From the NCBI GenBank assembly GCA_947000775.1, contig CAMQGK010000052.1, forward strand, positions 27,094,501 through 27,158,500: a DNA stretch of 64,000 bases. The letters run 5' to 3'. This document shows positions 1-11,046 of this stretch, in pieces. The notes beneath the pieces were generated by a model. The model searched no databases and was not told the origin of the DNA. It saw only the letters and a program-made list of their open reading frames with translations. This DNA comes from Pterois miles (lineage: Eukaryota; Chordata; Actinopteri; Perciformes; Scorpaenidae). Positions within the stretch are counted from its first letter, which is position 1; each line of letters starts with the position of its first letter. The translations under genes were made by a program, and so were the position numbers.

Positions 1-1100
1 TCTTAATTAACCCTCAGCCATGGTCATCATCATCGTCGTCATCGTCATTATTAAGAGCGAGCGGGAGCTAATTGGCAGAATCTGCCTCTGTTTTCTAGCT
101 AAGACTGCAGTAGCACCATGAGACCAGGAAATCTGGTGGGAAATAATTTGGAGCGTGAGGTAGGTTTGTGTACCCTGTTACTGTATGGAGACATAAGTGC
201 AATGTGCTTCAGCTTCCATACTGCGTATGTTTTTGTATTTGTGTATGTGAATGCATCTTTCCTGCGGATGTGCCTGTCAGCTGATGGATCAGGATGGGGC
301 TGGAAGCTCACGCCAGTCACAGACGGAGGACAAAGCAGAGCAGGCGAAGCAGAGCGGGGCAGCAGCAGCCTTGGAGGACATGAACTCCTGAACTTTAGAT
401 CCAGAAACATCACTGCCACTGGGAGGACGACCAGACGGGGGAGTGTGTCCTTGAAATGGCTTTGCTACGCTGGCTGCACAGTACGACATCCACACACTCG
501 ATCCCTCCTTCTCTCTCCATGTGTGTCATCTTGCTCTTTATTACTTCATATTTATCTGTCTCTCCTTTTTTATCTGTCTTTAACAGCCCATCTGTCTCTT
601 TCTGTCCTCCCCTCTATCCATCTCCCTCCTGATCTCTCTGTCTGCTACTAACTATCCATCAAGTAACTCCACTAACTAACTGACCTCTATGCACGTGAAC
701 CTTCTGACTGCTCTGATAGTTGTTGCTGTTATACATGTGTTTGTGTGTGTGAGGAGATTATCAGACACTGTGCAAATACATAAACTCATATATGACAACA
801 CACTAACACTAAAGCCTTAAACCATGGCTGTCTAAGTTAATGAGACAATGCGCTCCTGCAAATTCGTTTTAACACCGCTGACTTCTTGCCTGTCGTTGCC
901 TGTTGGGCTGCAGTTTGCCATGTTATGATCTGAGCATATTTTTTATCCTAAAGTCAGTACCTGTGAATGTTTCTGGACAATATCTGGCATTTGCATAAAG
1001 CCGCATATTTGCTCACTCCCATGTTGATAAGAGTGTTAAATACGTAACAAATCTTCCCTCTTAAAGTATATTTGAAATGTTTTCAAAAACACTTGAGTTT
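1..1100. other. No gene recognised
   Basis: The longest plus-strand frame, 118-651, ends in a CT-rich stretch (TCTGTCTC-type) and has no family resemblance or splice support. A short imperfect (ATC/GTC)n run lies at 26-52. Confidence 0.6.
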
Positions 1101-1530
1101 GGCCTTTTGGTCATCGCCATCTTGTTTTTTTTTTTTTGCAACCAGAAGTGACACAAGAGTTTGAAGCAAAGTACATCCGAATGTTGAATAAGCTATTTTA
1201 GGTGACCACAAAGGTTCCAATTAAAACACACTGTGAAAGGATTAGAGTTGTAAGATGAAAACATAGACAACTCCCAGACTGGACAACGTTGTTGGTCAAC
1301 CTGTCAACCACAAGACAGCCACGCCCTAAAGCATCCCCTGCTTTATGGTCTATTTGACTCTAAATGGGACCATAACTGACTAAATCAACATCATGCTGTG
1401 TTGAAGAAGACTTGAAACTAGCGATTTTCTCATGTTCTGTACAATCAGACTTCTTTTTGCAACCAGAGGAGTCCTGTCGATATTAGAGCGAATGCAGGTT
1501 TAAGGCCCTTCAACAATGGCTTCACTTACA
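1101..1530. mobile_element. Fish repeat family C, copy 1 ('GCAACCAGAAGTGACAC')
   Basis: It starts GGTCATCGCCATCTTG, has a T-rich run, then GCAACCAGAAGTGACAC. It continues through CACGCCCTAAAGCATCCCCT and ACAATCAGACTTCTTTTTGC to AACCAGAGGAGTC and ends near AATGGCTTCACTTAC. A copy with the same motifs lies at 48330-48905. It is a well-known teleost dispersed repeat by memory, with no coding capacity. Confidence 0.65.
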
Positions 1531-2249
1531 CAAACGCATAATAACAAAAGTATAATTTTAACACATAGACACACATGAACTGACTCACACAGACACTACT
1601 ACAGCAGAGGAACTCTCTCAGCAGTCTGTTATTTCACTGATCTGAAGAAGAGGAGCAGGAAAGAGCGGAAGGTAAAACGCTGAGGTGAGGCTGCTCTCTG
1701 CTCAAACTACTAAACATGCTTCACAAAGAACTGTGTGTACCGGTAAGACACATTTTATACAGAGACGTTCCCTTGTAGCACACACAGTCACTCATACTTA
1801 CCAGCATGTGAACTTTTTTTTTAATATGCCACCAACATAGTAAGTATTCCTTAAAAACAAAACTGATGAAACTATAGCATCTAATACACTTCAGCTCATG
1901 TTTTATACATCTAGTGACAAACTTTAAAATGTTCCTTTCCTGACATTTTCATGAATAACAGTGTATGTTGTGTGAATTAAGATTATATTGTCATCAGGTC
2001 CAGGTAGGGCCTATCTGACACCTGAGTGGATGCAAGCCTAGCTGTTGAGGCATCGTGCTGCTGACAGTGTTGGTGTTCTCTTTGTTTGGTTATTTTTGGC
2101 TCAAATTTCAATTGCAATTACAATTCTGACTTCCAACAATTATGAAAACAAGATAATTGACATAAAACAATGATTGTGTGTCATTCTGTTTCACAATGCT
2201 GCTCTTGCTTTGTCTTGGGTGTTTATTAACCCTGAAAAACAGAACTTGG

Positions 2250-2554
2250 CAACTGTGGCTCAGGCGGCAGAGCAGGTCGTCCACCAATCAGAAGGTCGGC
2301 CGGTTCGATCCCCAGCTGCTCCGGTCACACGTCCATGTGTCCTCAACCCCAAATTGCTCCCAAAGTTATAGTCATCGGTGTGTGAATGAGTATCTAGATT
2401 AGATCCTGATGCGCAAAGTTGGCAACTTGCATAGAAGCAATCAGCGTGTGAATGTGTGTGTGAATGGGTGAGTGCTGACATGTAGTGTGAAGCGCTTTGA
2501 GTGGTCGAAAGACTAGAAAAGAGCTATATAAATGCAAGTCCATTTATCATTTAA
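2250..2554 (+). mobile_element. tRNA-derived SINE, family A, copy 1
   Basis: The tRNA-like head has an A box TGGCTCAGGCGG at 2256-2267 and a B box GGTTCGATCCC at 2302-2312. The body includes CCCCAAATTGCTCCCA and GTGTGTGAATG runs. The tail is AAGCGCTTTGAGTGG...GAGCTATATAAATGCAAGTCC. This is the typical layout of a common teleost SINE. The internal promoter motifs belong to the SINE and are not a functional tRNA gene. Confidence 0.85.
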
Positions 2555-2695
2555 CAGGAAATCAATTCTTCTTCTCTGCTCCGGAATAGTAGCTTTCACT
2601 GTGCTGTCGTCCTGGATGTATCACGTCTGCAACTGGCAACTACTGTCGTAGAGCAGCGAGGAAGAACTGATCGCACGTAGTTTGTCGCATGACAA

Positions 2696-2870
2696 TGGCG
2701 AACAACTACAGTGCGGCGCTAGTGGAGAGTGTAACAGTGGTCAGTGAAGAAAAATATCAGCCATTCAGCAATATTTCACAGTGGAAAATCCAACAAGTAA
2801 AACAGCGATATGTACAGGATGCAAGGCTTCTGTATCGAGGGGTGGCAGTACCATAGTTGAGTGTGTGAAT
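2696..2870 (+). pseudogene. hAT transposase relic: BED zinc-finger start
   Basis: An ATG at about 2695 opens MANNYSAALVESVTVVSEEK in one frame. After a frameshift, 2772-2870 reads YFTVENPTSKTAICTGCKAS followed by VSRGGSTIVECVN. The C-x2-C with 'TVENPTSKTA' spacing resembles the N-terminal BED-type zinc finger of ZBED/hAT transposases. The paired H-x(3-5)-H half is not visible. Downstream, GAATCTGTACTGG...GGTATCTGAACATCTCTACT (to about 3135) resembles a hAT terminus. This is a fossil with no open frame. Confidence 0.55.
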
Positions 2871-3139
2871 ATTGTACCCTGCAGGACAGATTAGCACACA
2901 GGCCGTCCACTAAGGAGACAGCTAAGTTAATAGAGTTATTAATTCCTAGCTTCATTTATTTCTGTTCTTTGTAACTGACAAACTGAATAACCCAGACCAT
3001 ACAACAATCTACTGTATATACGCTATATATTATCATGCTGTATCAGATCAGTACTCGGCATCGGCTAATGCTGCATGTTTGGGTGTAGGAATCTGTACTG
3101 GAAGGGGAAAAATGGTATCTGAACATCTCTACTGATATG

Positions 3140-4414
3140 TTGTGGGGTCTCCATCTCACTACCAACCACTGTCTGAGACTCTGGAGAGTCAACTCAGCTG
3201 TCACCACATCATATACAGAGAGGAAAAGCAGATCCTGCATGCTACCACTTGCCACCACACACAAAAAATTACTTTGATTTATCAGCCGAGATATATTTCC
3301 ACACAATATGTTCCTATCATCTCCGCCAAGCGCACTCTCTGCCTTAATAGCGCACACTTTCTGCTTCATTGATCTGCATTCCTTTGACCTCAAAGGTATT
3401 AGTCTCCATCTCCTCCCCTTTTAACATCTGAAAGCTCTGCTGCACCCGTGGGAAGCCAGCTTCGCATTCCTACGGGAACGCTGCGCTATCCGTCTTGGCA
3501 AGAGGACTTGTTTTTTTTTTTTTTCCCTACACATGACAAGGCCATGAAATATGACACTGACACACAGAAGCCGGTGCTTGTACAGATAGGAAGAATACAG
3601 AGTGATGTTTTACAAGCTAAAGCCGTTCTGACGTGAAGGAACCGCTGGCCGTCACAGCTGCTGGCGAGATGTGAGGTAAGGGTGCCATTTCTGTCACGGC
3701 ACACTATATGTAAATGACAGCCCACGTCAGTCAAGTGCAGAGAGTTAAAGAGATAGAAAGTGAAAAGACGAGTGGGGGCGTAGAGAGAGGGAGAGGGGGA
3801 GCACTGGCACACTGGTCAGTGCATTTTAATGTCAATTAAAAAGCAGCACCATGACAGGAAACTCTCCATAAAGCCAGGGAGCTGTGACGGAGTGACTAAT
3901 ACAGAGGAAGGACAGAGCAACGCCTCCCCGTCTTCCCTTGTTTTTATGCCCTTCTGTTTCTCATTTTCCTTCCAACTCTCTCTCATTCTTTCGCTCATTT
4001 TCCCTGCATGTTCTCACTCTTATTTCTTCCCCTCAATGACTCCTTGATCCCTATAAGCTGTCTAAGTTCCCTCTTCACCCTCAAGGCCAAAGAAGAACAT
4101 GGATATGGCTGTGGCCTTCATATGAGTCACGATAATGGCCGTCCCTCCTCTTGACCCCCTCACCTCACCTTTCAGGTCCACCGAGAAGAACCAAATGCCA
4201 ACTCTAATTTGCATAGAGCCCATTAGCTTCACTCTAGTAACTCGAAAAGGGGGAGAGAGGCTCTGAATCGCCTTATTTCGCACATTTGTTTCTTCCACAT
4301 CTATAGATGGTGTTCACACTGCTGGTAGGAAGTGAAGGAGTTCAGCTGTCAGGCTCAGATGACTGCATTTGTAAAGAGTTTTAAAAATATGGAATAGATA
4401 TATGAAGAGAAATA
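3140..4414. other. No gene recognised
   Basis: Ordinary unique-looking sequence with a poly-T run near 3510-3524 and CT-rich text at 3920-4030. No supported exon. Confidence 0.55.
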
Positions 4415-5052
4415 TTTAATCACCATTAATCATGCGATTGTCCATTGTTAATCTGTTCAAATGTACATTGAAGGGAGATTTTGTCAAGTATTTAATACTC
4501 AAGTTGCTTTATGCAAATATATGTATATATTTATTATTGTAAATCGGTTAACAACACAAAAAATGACAAATATTGTCCAGAAACCCTCACAGCTACTGCA
4601 TTTAGCATAAAACAAATATGCTCCAGTCATAACATGACAAACTGCAGCTCAACAGGCAACAACAGCTGTCAGCGTGTCAGTGTGCTGACTTGACAATGAC
4701 TTGATCCAAACTGCATGTGATCATCATAAAGTGGGCATGTCTGTAAAGGGGAGACTCGTGAGTACCCATAGAATCCATTTACATTCACTCATCTTCAGGT
4801 CAAATGTCAAATGACCCCGTTTAAAATGGCCATGCCAGTTTTTCCTCGCCAAAATTTTGCATAAATTTATAGCATTATTTATCCACATCCATGACAAGCA
4901 TCATTAGTACTAATGGATTTGTTGGTTTTCTGGCTTCATATGATACCAGTATCTTCACTTTAGCTGAGCTATAACTGAGCCCTCTGAAAGAGCAATTGCG
5001 TTAATGCATTAGATACATCAGTGGCGTTTAAATGAATTTGCGTTAGCTTTCC
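4415..5052 (+). mobile_element. hAT-type MITE, eroded relative of 9076-9632
   Basis: It shares AAATATTGTCCAGAAACCCT, AAGTGGGCATGTCTGTAAAG and AAATGGCCATGCCAGTTTTT with the 9.08 kb copy. It also carries TTCATATGATACCAGTATCT, shared with the 37.0 and 51.5 kb copies. The termini are eroded, so the ends are approximate. Confidence 0.75.
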
Positions 5053-5950
5053 ATATATGTATAAATAAATGCATTTCCCTGTGGCACTGCACCAGCCAGG
5101 TCTGGAGATATATGATCCAAGTGCAAGCCACTGAAGTACATTTAGGCTAATGCACTTTCCTCAAGGATATGTCAACAGGGATGGACATCTGATAACACGA
5201 AGGGTAGTCACTCTTTATACTCACAAGGTAATGGATAGATGTTGATTGATGCTTTACTGGTGCTTTCAATGATGCTTTATGAGACCTGAAACATAAATGT
5301 GCTCCTTTGTCCTCATGTTCCACCTTGCAGTTTGACAGCATAACCTTAACTACATATAGCCCATTTGCCACATTTAGCAGGACAGTTCAGCCTGGCTTTA
5401 TGTTGAAAGCCTCATCTTTGCAACAATAAAAACTACTGATTTACTCCACAGCTGATTGCTTTTGATTTCTCCACTGCCATGAATGTTTCCTGCATGTATG
5501 AAGACTTTACACATGGTGCCAGTTTGACATGTGGCTGATTTTAGTTTGTAAAGTATTTGCGTTGTTACCCGTTTTGTATTCAGATCTGGCAAAATATTTT
5601 CCATCTTTGACCCTGTTGGGTAAGAGTTTATTTTGTTGGCAGCACAGCAGCTCCACTGGAATAGCAGGAAGCTGAACGCCTTACTTTCACAATAATTGCT
5701 CAGGGAAGGAAACTCTAACTCTTTCATTCTCTGCACCTACATCAAGGACTTTCCACTGCTTCACTGAAATCACATCACATTATAATGTCAGTCAACACTT
5801 TTACAAAGACATTGGGCGTAGTAAGTATAGTATACAAGCACACATAGGACACGGACATTTAATTTAGTATAGTGACTACCAAAGACATCGTGCAGCACAG
5901 AACACCACTCAGTATTTGCATTTAAATGTTCTCTGTATAGTTAAATATAA

Positions 5951-6168
5951 AATGGAAAAGGGACTTGCACTTACATAGCAGATTTCTGACCACTGTCAAC
6001 ATTCAGCCATGGTGCCAACCTGCCTATCAGGATCTAATCTAAATACTCATTCACACACCGATGGCATGGTATCTTGCTCAAGGATACTTATGAACTGGAG
6101 GAGCCGAGGATCAAACCGCCGTTCTGACGATTAGAAGACGACCTGCTCTACTTCTGAGCCACAGATGC
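5951..6168 (-). mobile_element. tRNA-derived SINE, family A, copy 2 (inverted)
   Basis: Read on the minus strand it starts GCATCTGTGGCTCAGAAGTAG and has GGCGGTTTGATCC as the B box. It then matches copy 1 through CATCGGTGTGTGAATGAGTA and TTAGATTAGATCCTGAT, ending TGCAAGTCCCTTTCC. The middle keeps the TTGAGCAAGATACC segment lost in copy 1. It is older or more diverged than copy 1. Confidence 0.8.
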
Positions 6169-6171
6169 TCC

Positions 6172-7150
6172 AAATCAGAGCATTCATATAGCAGCAAATA
6201 AGTATTTGCAATGTGAAGAAATAGTGAAGTAATGTCTACTTGAGCGGCGAATGAAGGCGCTCTCTTCCTCTCTGTGTGTTGTCAGTGCCTTTCTATGCTT
6301 TGTTTACATAGCCGGGCCGGCCACTCATGCCTTTTAGTGCATGTGAGCGGCCGCCGCTCTGCACCACACTCATAGGGTGTTCCAGCTGATAACGCCTTTG
6401 TAGAAGCGTAGCACCCACCCTTCACTTCCCCCCATTGCAAATTAACATTGTTATCTCTGTCAGCACTATTGTTTGCACTTAATGTTGTTAGTTGCGAGCC
6501 GCTGGCTCGCCGCCACCATGTTGAGGGCCGTGTGAAGACAACAGATATGCTCTGAATTTTGAATGTAGCACCTTTGAAATGCAAAATGCATCATGTCGAT
6601 GTTGCAGCATGTATGAAACAAGTCATATGATCACCGCAGAGCAGAGACAGAACTGAGTGAGATAAATCAAGCATTGGGCTTCCAGTCTGCATCATAGAGT
6701 TTATGTGGACAAGCTGGTTGTTTCTTAGGAAGAAAAGGTTATGTGATGTTAAAGTCTCAGAGGAAATATTTTTTTTTTTTTTTTTTTTGGTTAGTATCTT
6801 ATATGGTGCATCTGGCTCTTACTGGTCCCAAGAAGAATCAGAGGCCACAGATGCACTCTGATATCTCTACTGATTATATTAATTAACACCTGCTCCAAGA
6901 AATCCCTATTTCCCTTCATTCAAAACATTTTAATTGAAGAAAAGGGTGAGATATTAAACTGTCACTCCAAAATCTGGAGGAAAACATTCTTTCCTTGTTG
7001 AACAATTTTACCCTTTTTTCGTGTCCTTACTTCCTCCACTCCTCCCTTTTCTCTTTAGTCAAGTCCGTCTCTGCATGTCCATCAAAAATGACTCACTGGT
7101 ACTCTGGTTCCCACTCATGTGAGAGAAAATTTAATTAAATCAGGCTTTTA
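6172..7150. other. CpG-containing block, possibly repeat-derived; no gene recognised
   Basis: 6240-6540 contains several CG-rich words (GGGCCGGCC, GCGGCCGCCGC, GAGCCGCTGGCTCGCCGCC, a near-palindrome). A minus-strand 100-codon frame here has no family resemblance. I suspect a repeat by appearance but could not pair it with another copy in the window. A poly-T of about 20 sits at 6770-6788. Confidence 0.4.
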
Positions 7151-7156
7151 AACTGT

Positions 7157-7185
7157 AAAAATAAATAAATAAATAAATAAAATAA
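7157..7185. repeat. (AAAT)n microsatellite
   Basis: About six AAAT/AATA units, in an AT-rich setting. Confidence 0.9.
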
Positions 7186-7480
7186 GCAAAGTAACACATA
7201 ATAAAAAAGTAACACATAATCCATTAAAAATTAAAGATTTTCAATCAAGGTGCACACTCTATGATCTGCTCAATTGACAGTTATAGTAGGATATGAGTCT
7301 GCATCTAAATACTGCAAAGAAAGGCAGTATATAATATATAGTTGGGTTAGTGTTGCTTAAAATAAACAGATATCAACCTGCCAACCTCCAGCTTTTGCTG
7401 ATAGTTTAATCTGATTTCTCTTTGCTTATAAAGCTCATTTGTGTCAGGATCTGATTGTGAAAGTGAAGTTTCATAATAAA

Positions 7481-7865
7481 GCCATTCTGGTGGAGAAAAT
7501 GTGATTAAGTGCTTCTTCTAGGGTGACCCTCCATTGGAGAAAGCATGATGAAGTGACTTCTAAGGTGGCCTTAAATGAAGAAAACCTGAGATAAAGTGCC
7601 TTCGAGGGTTCCCTTCCAGTGGAGAAAGTGTGATGAAGTGACTTCTAGGGTGGCCTTAAATGAAGAAAACCTGAGATAAAGTGCCTTCTAGGGTTTCCTT
7701 CCAGCGGAGAAAGTGTGATGAAGTGACTTCTAGGGTTCCCTTCCTGTGGAGAAAGTGTGATGAAGTGACTTCTAGGGTTCCCTTCCAGTGGAGAAAGTGT
7801 GATGAAGTGACTTCTAGGGTTCCCTTCCAGTGGAGAAAGTGTGATGAAGTACCGTCTAAGGTAGC
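7481..7865. repeat. 42-bp minisatellite, about 9 units
   Basis: The repeating unit is about TGACTTCTAGGGTTCCCTTC plus CAGTGGAGAAAGTGTGATGAAG. The rightmost four units are nearly identical. Left-hand units alternate with a variant (GGTGGCCTTAAATGAAGAAA...), suggesting an older 84-bp dimer. Because 42 is divisible by 3, 14-residue repeats appear in open frames on both strands. A partial unit continues after the insertion, from 8098. Confidence 0.92.
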
Positions 7866-7877
7866 CTTAAAATAGAG

Positions 7878-8085
7878 TCTGTGAATGTTCTCATTCATCC
7901 GGGTCATATTCATTCTGACAACAATTGAATCGAAGGCAACTGGACTTAGACTTGTCTCTGAAGATGTTTCGCCCATTATCCAAGTGGCTTCATCAGTTCG
8001 AACGTTACAGTCTGACTAGTCCCCACTAGTCTGACCAAGTCAGACTATCTAAGTCCAGTTGCCTTCGATTCAATTGTTGTCAGAA
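7878..8085. mobile_element. Fold-back insertion in the 42-bp minisatellite
   Basis: 208 bp are flanked by a perfect 12-bp direct repeat CTTAAAATAGAG (7866-7877 and 8086-8097). Removing one repeat and the insert restores a continuous minisatellite unit. Inside, 7913-7950 and 8048-8085 are perfect 38-bp inverted repeats enclosing a 97-bp loop. A second small palindrome (GACTAGT...ACTAGTC) lies in the loop. The loop contains GAAGATGTTTCGCCCATTAT, a word I recall from fish repeats. The mechanism is uncertain. Confidence 0.8.
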
Positions 8086-9075
8086 CTTAAAATAGAGAAA
8101 ACATGATGCAGTGCCACATAAGCTACACTATATGCTATTACACTGTGTGCTGGTGGCCCACCACATGCACCAGGTGCCCTTTTTATTTTTTTCCACCCCT
8201 GCCCCTCAGTCAACCTGAGACCGCCACTGATTGTAATGTGCAATTCCCAATATTAAAAAGGCAAAACCAAGATCACACATAGCAGAAATCAACTTGACCT
8301 TTTGCTGCGTACCATCCACAAACGGATGTAGAAATATCTCTAATCAATAACAATGGGTCATATCCAAATAATCGGGGCCCAGTCGCCACAAGGCAGAATT
8401 TGAATACATTAAATTGGTGTTTGTAGTGCAAAGGTGGCACTGGTGCTTCCACAGTTTAAAGGTGGCCTACAATCAGCCTTGAATAGTTGGATGGATTTTC
8501 AGGTGTGAGGCTCTACTGTTCAAGCATGAAGGACTATAAGCATCACATTGTGTGCCAGAGAAACTGTTTGTATAAATGTTTGTTTGCAAATGCATAGTTG
8601 TGTGTTTACAACACACCAGCCAAGCCTTCACTGAAGCATTATCTCATAGAGGAGTGTGAGGCCAGAGTTTCAGAGAAACAAAATATAAAAAAAAAAAAAG
8701 ATAGTTCTGTCTGGCGTTCAGGTGAATATTAGATTACTACTGAGTGTTCTCAGTAGACTTGTGTGAAATGTAGACACTTGCAAGGAACGGGGTAATCTGC
8801 ACAAGTCGACAGTGAATTTGTAACAGACGTAACCGAATCAGAGAATTTAGTCTTTTTACAGTTCAAATACAGACACAGATGTGAAGAGAAATATATGGTG
8901 GATTTCATTTTCAGTTAAAGAAGATTAATAACACGCACATCACATACTGTAGGTGCAGTATGCGATACTGCCTACGCACTACTGCATCCCACAACATTTT
9001 TACCGACCATGTTTCAGTCCCATTTGGATGTTTCTCAGGCCGAAGTATGTGCAGTTGTGGTGCATATATAAATAT

Positions 9076-9632
9076 TAGGGCCGACAACCGATTAAGTTAT
9101 TTAATGGTGATTAATTGTATGATAGCCCATGCTTTTTATCTTTTCAAATTGCACTTTATAGGGAGATAAAATTATTTATTACTCTTATCAACATGGGAGT
9201 GGGCAAATATGATGCTTTATGCAAATGTATGTATATATTTATTATTAAAAATAAATTAACAACACAAAACAATGACAAATATTGTCCAGAAACCCTCACA
9301 GGTACTGTCAGTGTGTTGACTTGACTATGACTTTTATGTGATTAGATGAAAGTGGGCATGTCTGTAAAGACCCACAGAACCCATTTTCATTCACATATCT
9401 TGAGGTCAGAGGTCAAGGGATGACTTTTAAAATGGCCATGCCAGTTTTTGCTCGCCAAAATTTAGTCTGGAGCGTTATTCAAGCTCTTTCGTGAAAACTT
9501 AGTGTGCATGGTTGGTAGGTTTTCTAGATTTATGTAACTTTCCTCTAGCTTTAAAACTGAAAAATGAGTGCATTACTGCGTCAAAGAAATTACCAATTTT
9601 GTGTTATTATTGCATTAACTTTGACAGCCCTA
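9076..9632 (+). mobile_element. Full-length hAT-type MITE (TAGGGCTGTCAAAG family)
   Basis: The left end is TAGGGCCGACAACC and the right end is AACTTTGACAGCCCTA, so the terminal inverted repeats match as TAGGGCYGNCAA. The flanks ATAAATAT (9068-9075) and ATAAATAC (9633-9640) form a 7/8-matching 8-bp target duplication, diagnostic for hAT elements. The element is 557 bp with no coding capacity. Internal landmarks are AACAATGACAAATATTGTCC, AGAAACCCTCACAGGTACTG and AAAATGGCCATGCCAGTTTT, shared with the copies at 4.4 and 51.5 kb. Confidence 0.85.
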
Positions 9633-9640
9633 ATAAATAC

Positions 9641-10960
9641 GGGTGTGACCCTTTGACCTGAAGAATATCCGAGCGGGATCAAAACGTAGCCAATAAAAAT
9701 ACTGTAGCATGAAGTAGTGTGCAGGCGTTACCTTTGTCTTTACTGATGGGATTCATTTTCAGGGGTAAACATGTATACCTGGCATTACTTTAAATTGTCA
9801 TTATATTGTTTTGGAATAACTACACACTTGTGCAGTGAGGTACACTACATGCACCTCTGGAAACAGGACACTGACAAGAAGCAAAACAATGTGCAGAGAC
9901 AGTAAGTATTAAAGGTGTCCCACGTCGATTGGTGACAATAGTGACAGAGAGGCTGCCGAAAACCTGCTCAAAAACCTTCCTTCCTGAACAGATTCAGATT
10001 CACCCTGATTACATGAAAACATTACAGGAAACTGTCAAATGAAAGCTGGCAGAGTTTTCTTAATCCAGAGCTATTCACCTATGAAACTTATGGAAACTGT
10101 AAAGGCCTTTGATGGGCACTGGATTGGGATTAGTACATCCCTAGCAAGTATAAGCCATGCATGTACTATCTGATGGTCTACAACGAAAAGATAGACAGGT
10201 ATTGTAATAATAGTTTTACCATAATCCTGCTGATAAACAGAAACAAACCAGCAAACAAACAACACGGTGACATTCTCTTGAAAGACGGGTTACTATCTAA
10301 ACACCAACAGTCTCTTTTGTACCAGATTACCAGATGGTTAGTCACCATGGACAGCTGATAGAGGGTCCTGTGGACCAATCTGTCACTTGGCAACTCACAA
10401 TACCAGCGCTCCATCACTTCCACATGCAGTGACAGGAAGACAGTAGAGAAGGCTGCCAATGGCCGAGGAGGAAGCGATTTGTCTTAGATTAAGCCTCCCA
10501 CTCTGTTACAGCATACATCAAAACAAAAGCTTTATCTTTCCATTTCTGTTTACAACACAATTACAAGAGGATTTATGCCGCGACTGTCCCCCAGCTTTGC
10601 CTTGAGAGCAGAGTTTCCACATAGCTGGGTGTCCTTGCAGAAGTGCATGCTGCCCGCACACCTGGCACAGCAGGGGAAACAGATTAACACGGCATATGCA
10701 GCAGTTACTGGACAGCCTCCGCAAATGTCTGTCTAGGGACGGGCAGTAAAACAGCGATGTACACTGTTTTACACCATTTTACACACACTTTGCTCAAACT
10801 GCAAACACAAACCAAGGCACAAATTCATACTAACACCTCCTTCACAGGTGTTCAACATGATAACAATTTTTGATTACGTACACAAGCCGGCATCCAAGTT
10901 TGACGCAGTTTGAGAGCATAACAACTAGTAGTGATTTTTGCAGAGTAGCAATGCACAATG
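9641..10960. other. No gene recognised
   Basis: AT-rich sequence without supported exons. The short frames here lack family resemblance. Confidence 0.55.
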
Positions 10961-11046
10961 TACACTGATCAGCCATGACATTAACAACATTATAACCACT
11001 GATAGGTGACGTGAATAACACTGGTTATCTCATTACAAGGGGCCTA
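10961..11046 (+). mobile_element. Tc1-like transposon, terminal fragment
   Basis: TACACTGATCAGCCATGACA, then ATAACCACTGATAGGTGACG and GAATAACACTGGTTATCTCA, match by memory the 5' end of an abundant fish Tc1-like element. No transposase follows. Confidence 0.5.

Noticed and set aside
118..651. 177-codon plus-strand frame
   Set aside because: No recognisable domain; its second half is CT-rich sequence and it lacks splice or promoter support.
2250..2312. tRNA gene suggested by A and B boxes
   Set aside because: There is no cloverleaf acceptor stem. The boxes are followed by a SINE body and tail, and the same head recurs at 6.1 kb.
7481..7865. CRISPR-like direct repeat array
   Set aside because: Units are contiguous with no unique spacers, and the context is vertebrate.
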